64,000 bases of DNA from Pseudomicrostroma phylloplanum (lineage: Eukaryota; Basidiomycota; Exobasidiomycetes; Microstromatales): positions 186,001-250,000 of the forward strand of contig BCHS01000009.1 of NCBI GenBank assembly GCA_039545275.1, written 5' to 3'. Position 1 is the stretch's first letter. The number at the start of each line of letters is the position of its first letter. Positions 22,116-32,348 of this stretch are shown here, one piece after another. The translations under genes were made by a program, and so were the position numbers. Under the pieces are notes generated by a model that worked only from the letters and a program-made list of their open reading frames with translations, was not told where the DNA came from and made no database searches.

Positions 22116-22698
22116 GGTTGGTACAGGAGTGGTGGGTAGAAAGAGTGTGAATAGGACCTAGGGGAGGGCGTCGTCGTGATCGTCGTAGAGATGAGAGGGT
22201 GGAGAAGAAGCCTTGTGGGGAAGGAGCTGCTGCTGCTATCGTCTCTGAACAGAGTCAATGCTCCTCCAGAGTGCGAGGTGTTGCCCTGATGTGTGTGATT
22301 CGTGCTGCGCTGCTTTGCTCTACTTCTGAGTGTGCCTGCTTGCCCTGCCTGCCCTCGGCGACTTCTTTTTGCTTCTGGCTCTGATTTCCCTCCACCCGCC
22401 CCGCCGGCATGAATCGCCCGCCCGGCTTTACGCCCACGCCTGTCTGCCTTTGTCCGTCCCTCGGCTGGCGGCCGCTTCGGTGCAAGTGAGCCGAAGACAC
22501 AGGCCGCCTTGTTCGCATGCCTTCAGAACCTCTTGGCGCCTCTCAACGATGCCGAGACGAAAGGCACAGCTGCGACTTCGTGAGAGCAAGGTGCCGGTCA
22601 AAAGGCAGCACAACGCATCATGAACTTTCTCACAGCAACAAGTCTGTCTTCTCTCATTTCCCATGAGCAAAAAGCATGCATCACGACCGTCCGCATGC
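22116..22698. other. intergenic, upstream of DUF7330-like gene
   Basis: About 580 bp between this gene's start and the tRNA. It should contain the promoter. No open frame with coding character or other element was recognised. Confidence 0.5.
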
Positions 22699-22703
22699 AA
22701 AAA
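22699..22703 (-). terminator. RNA polymerase III terminator
   Basis: A run of five A on the plus strand (T5 on the transcribed minus strand) begins five bases after the mature 3' end of the tRNA gene, the standard place for Pol III termination. Confidence 0.8.
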
Positions 22704-22707
22704 CGAA

Positions 22708-22827
22708 AGCGCCCATCCAGACTCGAACTGAAGACCCCTGGTAGACCGGACGCAAACGTCGTCTTTGCAGAACGAACGAATACGTGAAACCGAAGACCAG
22801 TACTCTAACCAACTGAGCTATGGGCGC
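22708..22827 (-). tRNA. tRNA-Arg (anticodon UCG) with a 46-nt intron
   Basis: Read on the minus strand, a full cloverleaf can be folded: acceptor GCGCCCA pairs with TGGGCGC; D arm GCTC...GAGT with GGTTA loop; anticodon stem CTGGT/ACCAG; T stem TTCAG/CTGGA around the loop TTCGAGT. The anticodon loop is C-T-TCG-G then an interruption of 46 nt (22789-22744) and T38, so the intron sits at the canonical position after base 37. Anticodon TCG (22793-22791) reads CGA, giving arginine. Discriminator base is T (22708). B box is intact (GGTTCGA-like, here AGTTCGAGTCT). No other gene overlaps it. Confidence 0.93.
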
Positions 22828-23429
22828 CCGACTTTTGATTTTTTGACCACCTCCATCTAGACCAATATAAACGCTCAGACACGGGACGAGGTGCTGCGAT
22901 CAAGCGCTTACCCTCCTGCACGCGCGCCCGCCGCACTCACTCACTCGCTCACTCACCCACTTCTTGACCACCTTCAATTTTTGATCGCTTTGCATTCAGA
23001 TATAGGAGAAGATGCCTGCTTTGTTGAAATACAGATGACGTGTGTGTATGGGAGCGGGGGCGGGAGACCGATGAAGGAAACAAGGAGGCGAAAAGTATCG
23101 ACAAGATAAGTGGGGGACAGGAGCCGGGGGGGTGGGAAGAGAGGGGGGCAGGGGGAGTCAAGGGGTGGACGAGGTGAAGCGTCGCGAGTGGTGCAGAGGG
23201 GTGGGAAAGGGGGGAGGGTGAAGAGTGACATGAGATGCTGAGAAAGGGGTGGAAGGGGTGTCTGAGACGCTGTGCTCCGTAAGAGGAGAGGGCGGGCCCT
23301 CGATATCATCTACGCTTTTGATAGAGTCTCGCCGAGATCTATACTTCATTATCGTGACATGCGCTGAGGTGACGAGTCGACTGGTTGCTGCTGTGCTTCG
23401 TCAGCGGATTGCTTGAGAGACAACGCTGA
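22828..23429. other. intergenic, G-rich, 3' side of MTHFR gene
   Basis: No gene is supported. Between about 23112 and 23260 the plus strand has many G-runs of 3-7 bases; the MTHFR 3' UTR transcribed from the other strand would be C-rich here. The left part contains the tRNA upstream region. Confidence 0.5.
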
Positions 23430-25529
23430 TCACCTGTCTACGGTGATGCGGCTAGCACCGTTAGCGCCATTGACCTGCTTGCCCTCGCTGCTGCCGTTGA
23501 GCACGGCACTCTTGACGCCATCGAGCGTCTCGGCAATGGCCTGTCCGTATCCCTTGACTCCGTCCACCAAGCCAGTGACGGCATCGCTCAGCGTGCCCTT
23601 TGCAAGGCTCTGAAGCGTCGAAGGGTCGGCTGCAGCCAGGAAAGGCTTGAAGATGGCCTCGGGAGACTTGAAGTCGTTGTGGACCACATTCACCAAGAAC
23701 CATCCACTGTCGTCGTCGTCCTCGTCCGTGGCATCTCCAAAGATCTTCTCCAGCATCTTGCGGGACGTGCTGCCCTCCTCGTAGATCCTGGACCAATTCC
23801 TGCCGATCTCGTACGCCTCGTCCTTCCACGCCAGGAACGAAATGGACTCGACAATCGTGGGCTGGACGATCTCCTTGTGCGGGAAGCAGCCCCATGTGAC
23901 GGCATTGGGCGCCTCGGAAGTGGTGTTGGTCCTCATATCCCCGCGAGCGTTGACGGCGTGGTATGTGATTTGCGGGTCTGCCTCGATCTGGGCAATCAAC
24001 TTGTTCAGCTGCTTGGGTGAGATGAAGAACTCCAGGTAGGCTTTCTGGTAGACGTATCCGCCCTTGGGTCCCCATCCGTGCACCTCGTCTTCGCTTCGCA
24101 CGCCATCAACAGCAGGTTGCGAGTTGATGGTCAAATAGCCTAGCGCATTGAGGAGACCAAGCTGTCGGTTGATGACAGTAGTCTCCTTGGCAACACGACT
24201 GTCGCTCCAGGGAAGAGCCTTGACTTCCCCATTACAGAAGCTCCTGAACAAATTCTTGACCTGCTCCAGAGATTCCGGCTCGCCCCACAGCTTCTTGGCC
24301 TCTTCATTCGTGTACCTCAGCTTGACACCGTACGCATCGAAGTCACCAAATGCAGGGCTGCGTGCGTCTCCCCATCGTCCATTGGGGAATTCGTCCCATG
24401 TCTCTGTCCTGCTCACGTACGACCTGGCTCGGTTCGCCCAGAAGATGGGCCGGATACCTTCTTCTCGTCGCTTGGGAGTCAGAGAAGGGGTCCAAGGCAG
24501 AGTCTTGACCTGTTGAGGGGTGGGAGCCAAGTCAAGGTACTCGAGCAGCATTCGAGACCCGCGCTCCAGGTTCATGGTGTAGATGTGCAGACCGGAGACG
24601 CCCAGACCATTCTTTGGGTCGATGATCTTCTTGCACATGTCGCCGACCAGCTGTGTACCGACCTCTCTGACCTTCTGATCATCGTCCTTGATCGGGTCGA
24701 GTGCATCGTGGAAGTACTGGGGCACCAGGGTACCAAAGCGCTCCGTTGCCCTTTGGTATCCTCCATATGTCTGGATAGGCATCACCCCGGGCACGATGGG
24801 GCATGTAATGCCGGCAGCCCTGACCTCCTTGACCCAATTGGCAAAGATGTCGTAGTTGTAGAACATCTGAGTAAAGATGAAGTCGGCTCCAGCATCGAGC
24901 TTATCCTTCAATCGCTCGATTTCCAGCTCCCGGCCGTCCTTTGACTCAGGGTGACCCTCTGGGAAACCAGCTACGGCAATGGAGAAGTAGTCTCCGTAGT
25001 TCTTCTTGATGTACTCGACCAGCTCCCGGGCATAGGTGAATCCGGCAGCATCAGGAGTCCACTCGTGCTGTCCAGCAGGCGGATCACCCCGAAGGGCGAG
25101 AATGTTCCTGCAACCAGCATCCTTTGCCAGCTGCAGAGCTCGGTCAATCTTCTCCCTGGGCATGTTGGTGCAGGTGAGGTGCATGCATGTCTCCACTCCG
25201 AGGTAAGTCTGGATGATCTTGACGAGGTCGTTGGTCAGGTCTAGTGTGCGGCCTCCGGCGTGCATAGTTACATCCACGAAGGCTGGTCCCAGGTCTGACA
25301 TGCGGCCGACTCGGTCGAATAGGTTGCTCAGACCCTGGGAAGTACGAGGAGGAAAGTACTCGAAGCTCCACCAAGTTCGGCCCTCTCGCTCTGCTTGGGC
25401 AATCTTGGAGGTGACTGGGAGGGGAAGAGGGAGAGGGATGGGGTCAAAAAGGGAAACCGGGGGTGTGGGAGGCAGAGACGGATGCACCTCTATGCCTTAC
25501 TCACTACGCCAGTCATCTGTGGCCGTCAT
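23430..25529 (-). CDS. methylenetetrahydrofolate reductase, 669 aa
   Basis: Two exons: a 25-nt first exon 25529-25505 (MTATDDWR plus one base) and 25414-23430. The enzyme reduces 5,10-methylene-THF to 5-methyl-THF for methionine synthesis in the cytosol. The N-terminal barrel shows WWSFEYFPPRTSQG, FVDVTMHAGG, CMHLTCTNM, NILALRGDPPAG, AVAGFPEGHPES and FIFTQMFYNYD, matching FAD/folate-binding blocks. The C-terminal regulatory domain follows from about residue 330 (WANRARSYVSRTETWDEFPNGRW, split motif; QKAYLEFFISPKQL; VTWGCFPHKEIVQPT; SFLAWKDEAYEIG), as in eukaryotic, SAM-regulated enzymes. The last about 60 residues are an extra tail of low similarity. Yeast has two paralogues (MET12, MET13); I cannot tell which one this matches better. 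Using the short first exon removes a Pro-rich read-through that lacks family resemblance. Confidence 0.95.
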
Positions 25530-26292
25530 CGTGTAAGAGTAGAACTAGTGATGCTAGGCTCGAAAACGAGGAAGGAAATGTTTGCGATGGTATGGTGGCG
25601 GCCGTGAAAGGGAGTGTGTGTGCCGCTTGGCAAAGGCAAACAGGAACCGTCTGCTGCTCTCGGTCGTGGCGCTGGGACAGCGTCGAGCAGTTCAAGCGAT
25701 GCCGACAGGGTATGGGCGAATGATAGGGAGTCAGAGAGCGGGAGGGGAGTGCTGATGATGGCGACGATGAGGAGATTGTATGCAGGGTTGGATCAAGGAG
25801 AGGGTGGATCCAGGATGACAGGCGTTGCTTCTGACGGGGGAAAAAGAAGTGAGGCTGCGAGCGGAGTGGCTTCGCCTGCAGTGATTTCGGAAGTGGGCTT
25901 GCTCTGGCGCGAAGGCGAGGCCAGAGCGGAGGCCCCACCCACGCACGCACGCCTGTGCAGTGCAGATGACTAAGGCACGTTCGAAGATCACTCACGCACG
26001 AGGGGGTGAACCAAGCAGCGAGGCAAGACGATTCGCAGGATGTATGCAACGGTATCGGTTAGATGCAATTGAGCGATGCAGGCTAGAGGAGCCACATGAG
26101 GGTGTATGGAAGTGTGATGCTACATCCGGACATGCAATATCATGGCATGTCCGACGCGTGGCCCTGACCTATTGCGTCAACCACGTCCGTCTAATAACAA
26201 TCAGCCCTGATTTCTCGTTGTCTGTTCCTCTTCTCTTCTCCAGTCTACCCCTTCACAAAATACATTCAGTCCACAGCTTCCTGAGATCTCCT

Positions 26293-26560
26293 TTACACAG
26301 CCGACGACTTGCTCTCAGGCGACACAACCATCCGAACGTCTCCGGGCGTTTCGGTGGCCCCACTGATATTCGTGCTATCTGATGCAGTATGCGTCGTGCA
26401 TGCGCTCTGGTGGGGAATGAAGACGTCGGTGGTCTCATTGTTGGCGTCGTAGATCTGATCGTGAGGGGAGAGAGAAGCGACGGTTCTGTCGCCCGAGAGC
26501 AGCCACCTCTTGCATCTTTCATCGTCAGTGGAGATCAACCACCTGTCCTTGCAGCACCAA
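26293..26560 (-). CDS. possible 3' exon of an unidentified gene
   Basis: The minus strand is open to a stop at 26293 and its third codon positions are clearly G/C rich, unlike the opposite strand. The peptide contains WLISTDDERCKRWLLSGD, then SPHDQIYDANNETTDVFIPH, and a Ser/Thr-rich end (PESKSSAV). No family was recognised, and no good upstream splice partner was found. Confidence 0.3.
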
Positions 26561-26619
26561 CGTATGCGAAGGCTCACTTGAGACATCTCCCAAGTAGCCA
26601 TCTACCAGCTGGAGCTTGA

Positions 26620-26951
26620 CGGCTGCAGTGGCTCTGATCGCGGATGTGGCGCCCCATCGGCGCGGTTTCGAGCTGCTCCTGTCCAACTGCCCTCACCTCC
26701 GCGTCAATCCGCGCTGGTCGAGCTCTCTTGCAGGCGAGCGCCATGTGAGGCTGCAGCTTGCTCAGCTTTGGGCCGTGGAGCTGGATGATCCGGCGATGAA
26801 GCCATTGCTCGCACTTGAGGGGACGACGTCGCCGCACATGGCGAACCGGCCCAACCTTGATCCCAACCCTGACCGCGATCTCGCGGGCGTGCTCTACAAT
26901 GGACTTTTGATCAGCACATGGGCGAACAAGTATGCGGTGATACGATTATGA
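26620..26951 (+). CDS. possible 3' exon of an unidentified gene on the plus strand
   Basis: An open stretch ending at the stop 26949-26951 has about 70% G/C at third positions (judged by eye) and encodes a balanced, partly hydrophobic peptide (AHRRGFELLL-like start; QLAQLWAVELDDPAMKPLLA; GVLYNGLLISTWANKYAVIR end). A CTGCAG acceptor-like site lies near 26628. The opposite strand is also open here, so the strand is not secure. No homology recognised. Confidence 0.25.
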
Positions 26952-26990
26952 GTCTGAGCAGAGAATTAGATTGAATGGTAAGGTTGTATA

Positions 26991-27300
26991 TTATAGGCCT
27001 CGCTTGATGATGCATGCGTTGAGTCCGACGAGCCCGCCAGCACTGCCGCCCTCGTTGCTTCGCTCCTGTTCGGTTACCTCTCGGGTATGCCGTCTCTGTT
27101 TCGAGACCGGTGTGCGAGGTGGAGACACAGCTAGTGTAAGGTGTCGACTCGATGCAAGAGGTGAAGAGGTCGAATCTCTTTGGCTTGGCCTGATCTTGAA
27201 GACTCGCGTGTCCGACGCAGCACTCGTCCTGGTCTTGATGAGAGCCATCGTTGGGGTGTATGCTGCTGTTGATAGGCGGGGGTCTCGACTCAGTGTGTCT
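26991..27300 (-). CDS. possible 3' exon, Ser/Thr-rich, unidentified
   Basis: On the minus strand a frame runs from an acceptor-like CAACAG near 27300 to the stop at 26991. It passes through TLSRDPRLSTAAYTPT, an in-frame ATG at 27248 (MALIKTRTSAASDTR) and ends GGLVGLNACIIKRGL. Codon use looks coding at both ends. An ATG-started frame at 27766 (MTLSRGKAQPEDPLYDL) could be an upstream exon, but I could not join the two with confidence. Confidence 0.3.
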
Positions 27301-28314
27301 GTTGACGAGGTTGGGGATACAAGGTTGGGGATTCAAGAAGACAGCCGTTGTGTCGCTTATTGTCTCCCATCTTCTGCGAGTCGAGCGTGGGGGTGGACAC
27401 TGCTATATGGATAGGATGTGGCTGAAGCCGAGTCCAAAAGCCTGTTTGTATATGGTTGCTCTTCATCGTCGGACGCTTTAAGGCTTGGCTAAGGCGCTTG
27501 TATGCTCGAGGCTCGAAGGGCAAAGGATGCGATGAGGCGACTGTAAGGTGTGGCCACCGTACAGGGAACGATGGGGCTGGTGAGTGAGCTGAGCTATAGA
27601 AGCTAAGAGATCGACGATGCAAGTGTTGAAGGCGTAGGGCCCATCTGACTGGGTGAAAAGGTGGCTGTGAAGGTGCTAGCGAGGGGAGAACCAGAATCTG
27701 AGGAGTGTGGGGGGAGAGATCATATAGAGGGTCTTCTGGCTGCGCTTTGCCTCGAGAGAGAGTCATGAGGGTCTGATGGAAGAGATGTAAGCTCAGTCAT
27801 GGTTGCTGCTGAGCCTACTCGCAGTAGACTTGTGAGGTGATGCTCGTGGTGCCTCGCCCAGGCACACCACTCGCACCGGGGGAAGTCCTCTGCTCCTGTG
27901 CCTAACTCTTATAAGATCGCAATGCGCTGGGTGCGTTGCCTGGTCGTCGGAGCAAAGAGGTCAGGGCAAAGCCAGGGCAGAGGCGGAGGCAGGGGAGAAC
28001 CAATAGAGGACAGTCGTGATGGATTAGCGTCCAGCACACTCCCCACTCCTCGATGATGCCACTCCCACCTGACTCCCAGCACTCCATCCACTTTGGTCCT
28101 CACAGCGGCAGATAGTAAGAACAAAGAACTATGTTGCAATGGTACGATCAGATCTCTGCGGGACAAAGTATTCACAGAGGTACAAGGAAACTCAGTAGGC
28201 CTGAAGGTTGTGTGCCCTGAGAAAGCGGAGCACCATCGAGGCCACAGGGCCATCAGTCCTACTTCGTCTTTCGCGTGTTGGACGGTCCTCCCTCATCTTT
28301 TGCAAGGTGCACAC

Positions 28315-30119
28315 CTAAGCCGTCTGTGTCATGCCCTTGACGACTGGATTCTTTCGAGTCTTGTCCGTCTCCTCGCCCGTCAGAGGGTCGGGCTTGGACT
28401 TCCACTGAGGCGCGGGGTCCTCGATGTGCGTGGCATTGTCATCCACCGACTCCTGTGCCTTGACCTGGTCTCGAGACTCGTAGCCCTCGGGCACCCACTT
28501 GCGTGAGCGCCATGCTGGGATGCCAGCATTGTACAGCTGGTCCACAGCCTCGAGGGTGAGCGATTCCGTCTCGTACACGCACGTGTATGCCACCACGAAG
28601 TTGGCGATGTTGCAGCCCATGAAGACGTAGCCGTAGGCAAAGTTGATTTCACCAGAAATCGCAGGGGAAAAGTAAGAAATCAAGAAGTTTGAGACCCAGT
28701 TGGCGAGTGTTGCGAGGGAAGCCTGCTTAGCTCGAGTCCTGTAAGAGAAGGATTCACCCACGAAGAGCCAGATACCGGGGGCCCAGGTGGTCGCGTATCC
28801 GAGAAGATAAATGCACGCAGCAACAATCTGAAGGTCGGCAATCGGCTTGGTGCTGGCGTCTCCAGCTACACCAGCGGTCGCGAAAACGCACAGCCATGCG
28901 GCCATCCAAGCGGCTCCGTAGATGAGCGGAAGACGGCGACCAAACCTCTCGAGAATATAAAGTCCACCAAAGGTGCAAACGAAGTTCACGGCCCCCAAGA
29001 TGGCCTGTGTGTAGAATGGGTTCGAAAGACCTGCACCTGTGAAAATCGTGGTGCCGTAGTAGAAAAAGTAATTGGCACCAGTAAATTGCTGTCCTGCTTG
29101 CAGAGCAATTCCGAGAAGTGTGCGGTACAAGGTCCTCTGCTGCGGGCGGAAGCACGCGCTCCAGCCAGCGGCTTTCATACCCTTGTCGGCGTCAATCAGC
29201 GCCAGAATATCAGCATACTCCTGCTCGACCCATGCATTGCTCTCCTGTACTGTGCAGCCTCGAACTCGGGCAAGACTCTTGTAAGCTTCGTCGTTTCGCC
29301 CACGTGCTGCGAGCCATCGAGGCGACTCTGGGCAGAATTGGATTCCGATACCCAGGAGGAGCGCAAAGGGAATTCCTAGAGCGACCAGCAGACGCCATGA
29401 TGCCGAGTTAGTGAGTTCGTTAGTTCCGATACCGAAGAGATAGGCGATAAGGATTCCAAAGGCTGTAGCGAGGATAGGCGCAGACGCATGTCATCAGTAG
29501 ACCGTCTACCGCATCGCGCATCTACACGATCACGCCAGTGGTGTCAACTTACTGATGAAGAGCTGGTATGTGGCCACAAGAGCAGCTCGCACTTGTCGGG
29601 GCACCGTCTCAGACTGGTACAGAGGTACAGCGGCAGATAGAGCTCCGATACCGAGACCGGTGATCAGACGTCCAATGGCGACCTGATACCACGCAGTGAA
29701 AGACGTGACCTGGATCATCACACCGACGATGAAGACTCCCACCTCTACGGACATCGCATGACGACGTCCAAGACCATCAGCCAGGGGAGCTCCACAGAGG
29801 ACGCCAATTGCCGTTCCGATGGAAAGGAAACTGGTGATCAGACCTTCGATCCAGGAGTTCCACGCCGGCAGACCATCTGCCCCGATGGCACCGGTAGCGA
29901 AGCGTCTCTGGAAATCCGGCATGATGAGCATGCACGCAATCTGTCCTGTGTCATAACCGAATAAACTCTCGGGGTAGGAGGTGTGGAAGTCGTTAGTCTC
30001 TCTCTGATATTGCTCCATCTTACTCCGCCCAGGCCTACTCACAAGCCGCCCATGCTTGCCAAACCGGCGATGACAATCGATGTCACGCCGATGGGGGAGC
30101 CATGCACTGTGAATACCAT
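28315..30119 (-). CDS. MFS sugar transporter (SP family), 545 aa
   Basis: Three exons: 30119-30043, 29965-29553, 29462-28315. Joining the first two restores GGFLFGYDTGQI, the classic first-helix motif of sugar-porter proteins, and joining the next two restores YQLFITFGILIAYLFGIG. Further family marks are LADGLGRRHA in the 2-3 loop, GRLITGLGIGALSAAVPLYQ, PESPRWLAARGR before the central loop, LQAGQQFTGANYFFYYG in helix 7, ERFGRRLPL in the 8-9 loop, and about twelve hydrophobic segments. The transporter is expected in the plasma membrane and to carry a hexose or related sugar by proton symport or facilitation. Its substrate cannot be read from sequence. The C-tail is hydrophilic with many Asp/Glu/Lys residues. 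Confidence 0.95.
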
Positions 30120-30220
30120 CGTACGCGACTGTGAAGGTTGGAGTTGTTGTTGCTTCGAGTGGAGGGCAACTGAAGCGCAGACGCTTTCTAAAGGTCGAGC
30201 TCAGGGAAAAGTTATCGTAA

Positions 30221-30230
30221 TATAGTATAT
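30221..30230 (-). promoter_or_regulatory. TATA-like element of the MFS transporter
   Basis: The minus-strand sequence ATATACTATA lies about 100 bp upstream of the transporter ATG, in a local AT-rich patch within otherwise GC-rich DNA. Position and composition suggest a TATA element; this is inference. Confidence 0.35.
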
Positions 30231-30520
30231 GAAGGTAAGTCGTAGATGAATTGCTCGCTCGGGATCATAGGACTGGGGTGGAAGTGACGCCAAACAGTCG
30301 GCACGAGGTATTGGCGCTTCTCCCCGGTCCGTCACCTGTCCCCTGCACTAAGTCCGTAGAGCTCTAGTGCTCTTGGCTTTCTTCGACTTTCTTCGGATGC
30401 GGGCGCAGTCGCCCATGGTCAGGGCACCGCATCGCCTGAGGCCAGAAACTCTTTGGCGAGCGGTACAGACACTCCGTCATCGACGGCATAATCGCCCTGC
30501 GAAAATTTAACTCCCCGCTT

Positions 30521-30541
30521 CCGGTGACGACAAATCACCGG
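30521..30541. promoter_or_regulatory. perfect inverted repeat CCGGTGA-N7-TCACCGG
   Basis: A 7-bp perfect inverted repeat with a 7-bp spacer lies about 400 bp upstream of the MFS transporter start. A dyad with CGG half-sites is what dimeric Zn2Cys6 regulators of fungi bind, and sugar-transporter genes are common targets. The factor is unknown. Confidence 0.45.
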
Positions 30542-30568
30542 CAGCGCCAAGGCGCCCAATCCGCGGCA

Positions 30569-30579
30569 CGGACAGTCCG
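30569..30579. promoter_or_regulatory. CGG-N5-CCG site
   Basis: CGGACAGTCCG is an inverted CGG pair spaced by five bases, a form used by several Zn2Cys6 transcription factors. It lies 27 bp to the right of the larger inverted repeat. Function is inferred from form only. Confidence 0.35.
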
Positions 30580-31415
30580 GGCGCTGGCCGATGCATAGCT
30601 ACCGATCCCGTAGAATGAATCTCCCTCGCGCACAAGAGTAGCTCTTGGCCTCATGCAGCTAAGGCTCGCTTGCTCCCTCGGCTGGGTGCCTGGCCCGAAC
30701 CCTTCCCTGGGGGACCCAAGCGCTCAGCCTACCCTTGGGGACATGGTCACATCTGGGGCGTCTTCCTTGGTGCAATACGACGTCAGCAGCAAAACATGCG
30801 AAGCGACCAAGCCGGACAGAAATATCCGCGATACTTGCTTGACGAAGCAGGCGATCGTCGCCGGCAATCTTCGCCAGACCGGTGGGAAGCGGATAATATG
30901 TGCGGCAACCCACGTAGGCATGTACATATACGACCCTTCCAGCACCGCGTTTTCCGATCCGACCATCTCGCTCATACCATTTTCCGCTCCGTGCGGTCAC
31001 AGAGCTATGAATGGGCTGCCGTTGCTCCTCCAGACTTTGTTCTATTTGAGGCAGCAGTCGTAAGGGCCGCGGAGTACAGTCTCGAGTGCAATGCCCAACA
31101 GCGTAATTGTACCCGTCCCGGCAGTGGCCTGCCATGATGTGACGACAGCGAATTAAGGAAGACTGCAGGCGTGAGCAGTCTGTATTTGTCTGTGGCCGCA
31201 AGGCACGCTCTCATCTCTCTCTCTCGGTGTCGTTGCGAGGGCCTGGTGGAGCGCTCTCCGGTGTAACGAGGAGAAGGCGCATGTGCGTCGGCAAAGGCGA
31301 GTGCCAGGCCCAGATGTATTACGTAAGCGCCGCGCCTGTGCAGCAAAAGTCTAGGATGCGAGTGCTCCGTCCATCTCATCCGTGACCCGACCATCAGACA
31401 TTCTGCCATTCAGCA

Positions 31416-32031
31416 ATGCCGTGAGTATAGGCTTGCGAGGCTGCCTTAGGGGAGTATTCACGTACCCACACTGACCTACATCGCAACAACTTCCACCTTT
31501 GCTTGCCGCTGCTCCCCGTGCAGTCTTTACGAGCTCTTCTGCGTGTCAGCGGCCTCGCCGTCCTCGGCGCCCTTCCGAGAACTCATCCGGTCGACTTCGC
31601 GACTGGTCGTGGACAATGGTGGAGTTGTGAGAGGCATGCAGTACTGGGGTAGGAGGTACCTCCCGCAAAGGACAAAGCGACACCAGCAATACCACTACGA
31701 GGGAGAGTGAGTAGTACCAGGGACTAGCGACTGGCGCAGATACACAGCTCACGACTTCTACGTTGGCCTCCCTATCACCTTGCCTTTCCATCACAGTCAC
31801 TTCCTCCTCCAATTCGACACCTCTCCTCCTGTCCTCTCTGTCCTTAACTCCCGTCTGCGAGCCGACCCTCGTGTGGTGAAGTGGACTGCGCTCAAGCTTG
31901 GCGAGAAGCTGCACGAGATCACACCGAGGGGTACATCTGGAGGTTACAATGATCTGCTTGGACCTCCCTCTGCAGACAGGGCAGGACCTTCAGGGAAGAC
32001 TGTCATGGGTGGCGGCAACACAATCGTTTGA
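31416..32031 (+). CDS. MRP17: mitochondrial small-subunit ribosomal protein bS6m, 140 aa
   Basis: Three exons: 31416-31420, 31524-31706, 31797-32031. The first exon is five bases (ATG CC); splicing gives MPLYELFCV, matching the MLYEL start of yeast Mrp17. The S6 fold follows: STSRLVVDNGGVVRGMQYWG, RYLPQRTKRHQQYHYEGDHF, LLQFDTSPPVLSVLNSRL and ADPRVVKWTALKLGEKLHEI, with the RVxxWTxLKLG end typical of bS6. A Gly-rich extension of about 30 residues closes the protein. The product is a component of the mitoribosome small subunit. No separate targeting peptide is evident, as for other Mrp17 proteins. All three junctions are GT-AG and keep the family sequence, so the unusual first exon is well supported. 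Confidence 0.9.
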
Positions 32032-32348
32032 GCGGTCGAGGTTGCTTCTCATGGGTCACGGAAGCAGTGGAGACTGCACAGGGTCTTCACCCAACTGTCA
32101 GGGTGGTGACCCCTATTCCGCCCAATGTGTGTGTTCTCGCCCAAACCAATGATTCCCATTGTACTATAATCAGGCTTTCCATATCATGAACTTGTCACAA
32201 TCAGCCAACGTGTGACCTCGTACGTGGGCTGATCGGCCCGGTCATGCGTCAGGAGGAAGCCCAGCGCGCTCCGCGAAATATTTGAGAAGATTTGACCCCT
32301 TCCGCTTCCTCATCACCTTCAAGCTCTATTCTGGCTGTACCGCACACG
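32032..32348. other. intergenic, MRP17 to RPA34
   Basis: A 317-bp gap between two genes in the same direction, holding the MRP17 3' UTR and RPA34 promoter. An AAATATTT motif near 32276-32283 resembles an A/T element; nothing else is recognised. Confidence 0.5.

Larger units (their letters stand above)
25530..28314. other. 2.8-kb interval with unresolved coding signals
   Basis: The interval lies between the MTHFR start and the MFS transporter stop. It contains the MTHFR promoter and at least three short stretches with coding-like codon use (listed separately), on both strands, which I could not join into a model. The rest, about 25530-26250 and 27770-28314, shows nothing recognisable. Confidence 0.5.
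30120..31415. other. 1.3-kb divergent region between MFS transporter and MRP17
   Basis: The gap is long for this genome and contains several palindromic and CGG-containing elements at 30400-30580 (listed separately) and an AT-rich TATA-like sequence near 30221. Two open frames around 30660-31060 have no coding character or homology, and are not called. Confidence 0.55.

Noticed and set aside
25415..25487. Continuous Pro-rich N-terminus of MTHFR starting inside the intron
   Set aside because: It contains no family resemblance, while a 25-nt exon with perfect GTGAGT donor and CAG acceptor gives a normal start.
30653..31063. Plus-strand ATG frame of 136 codons
   Set aside because: Third-position composition is not coding-like, it has no recognisable motif, and overlapping frames on both strands are equally open.
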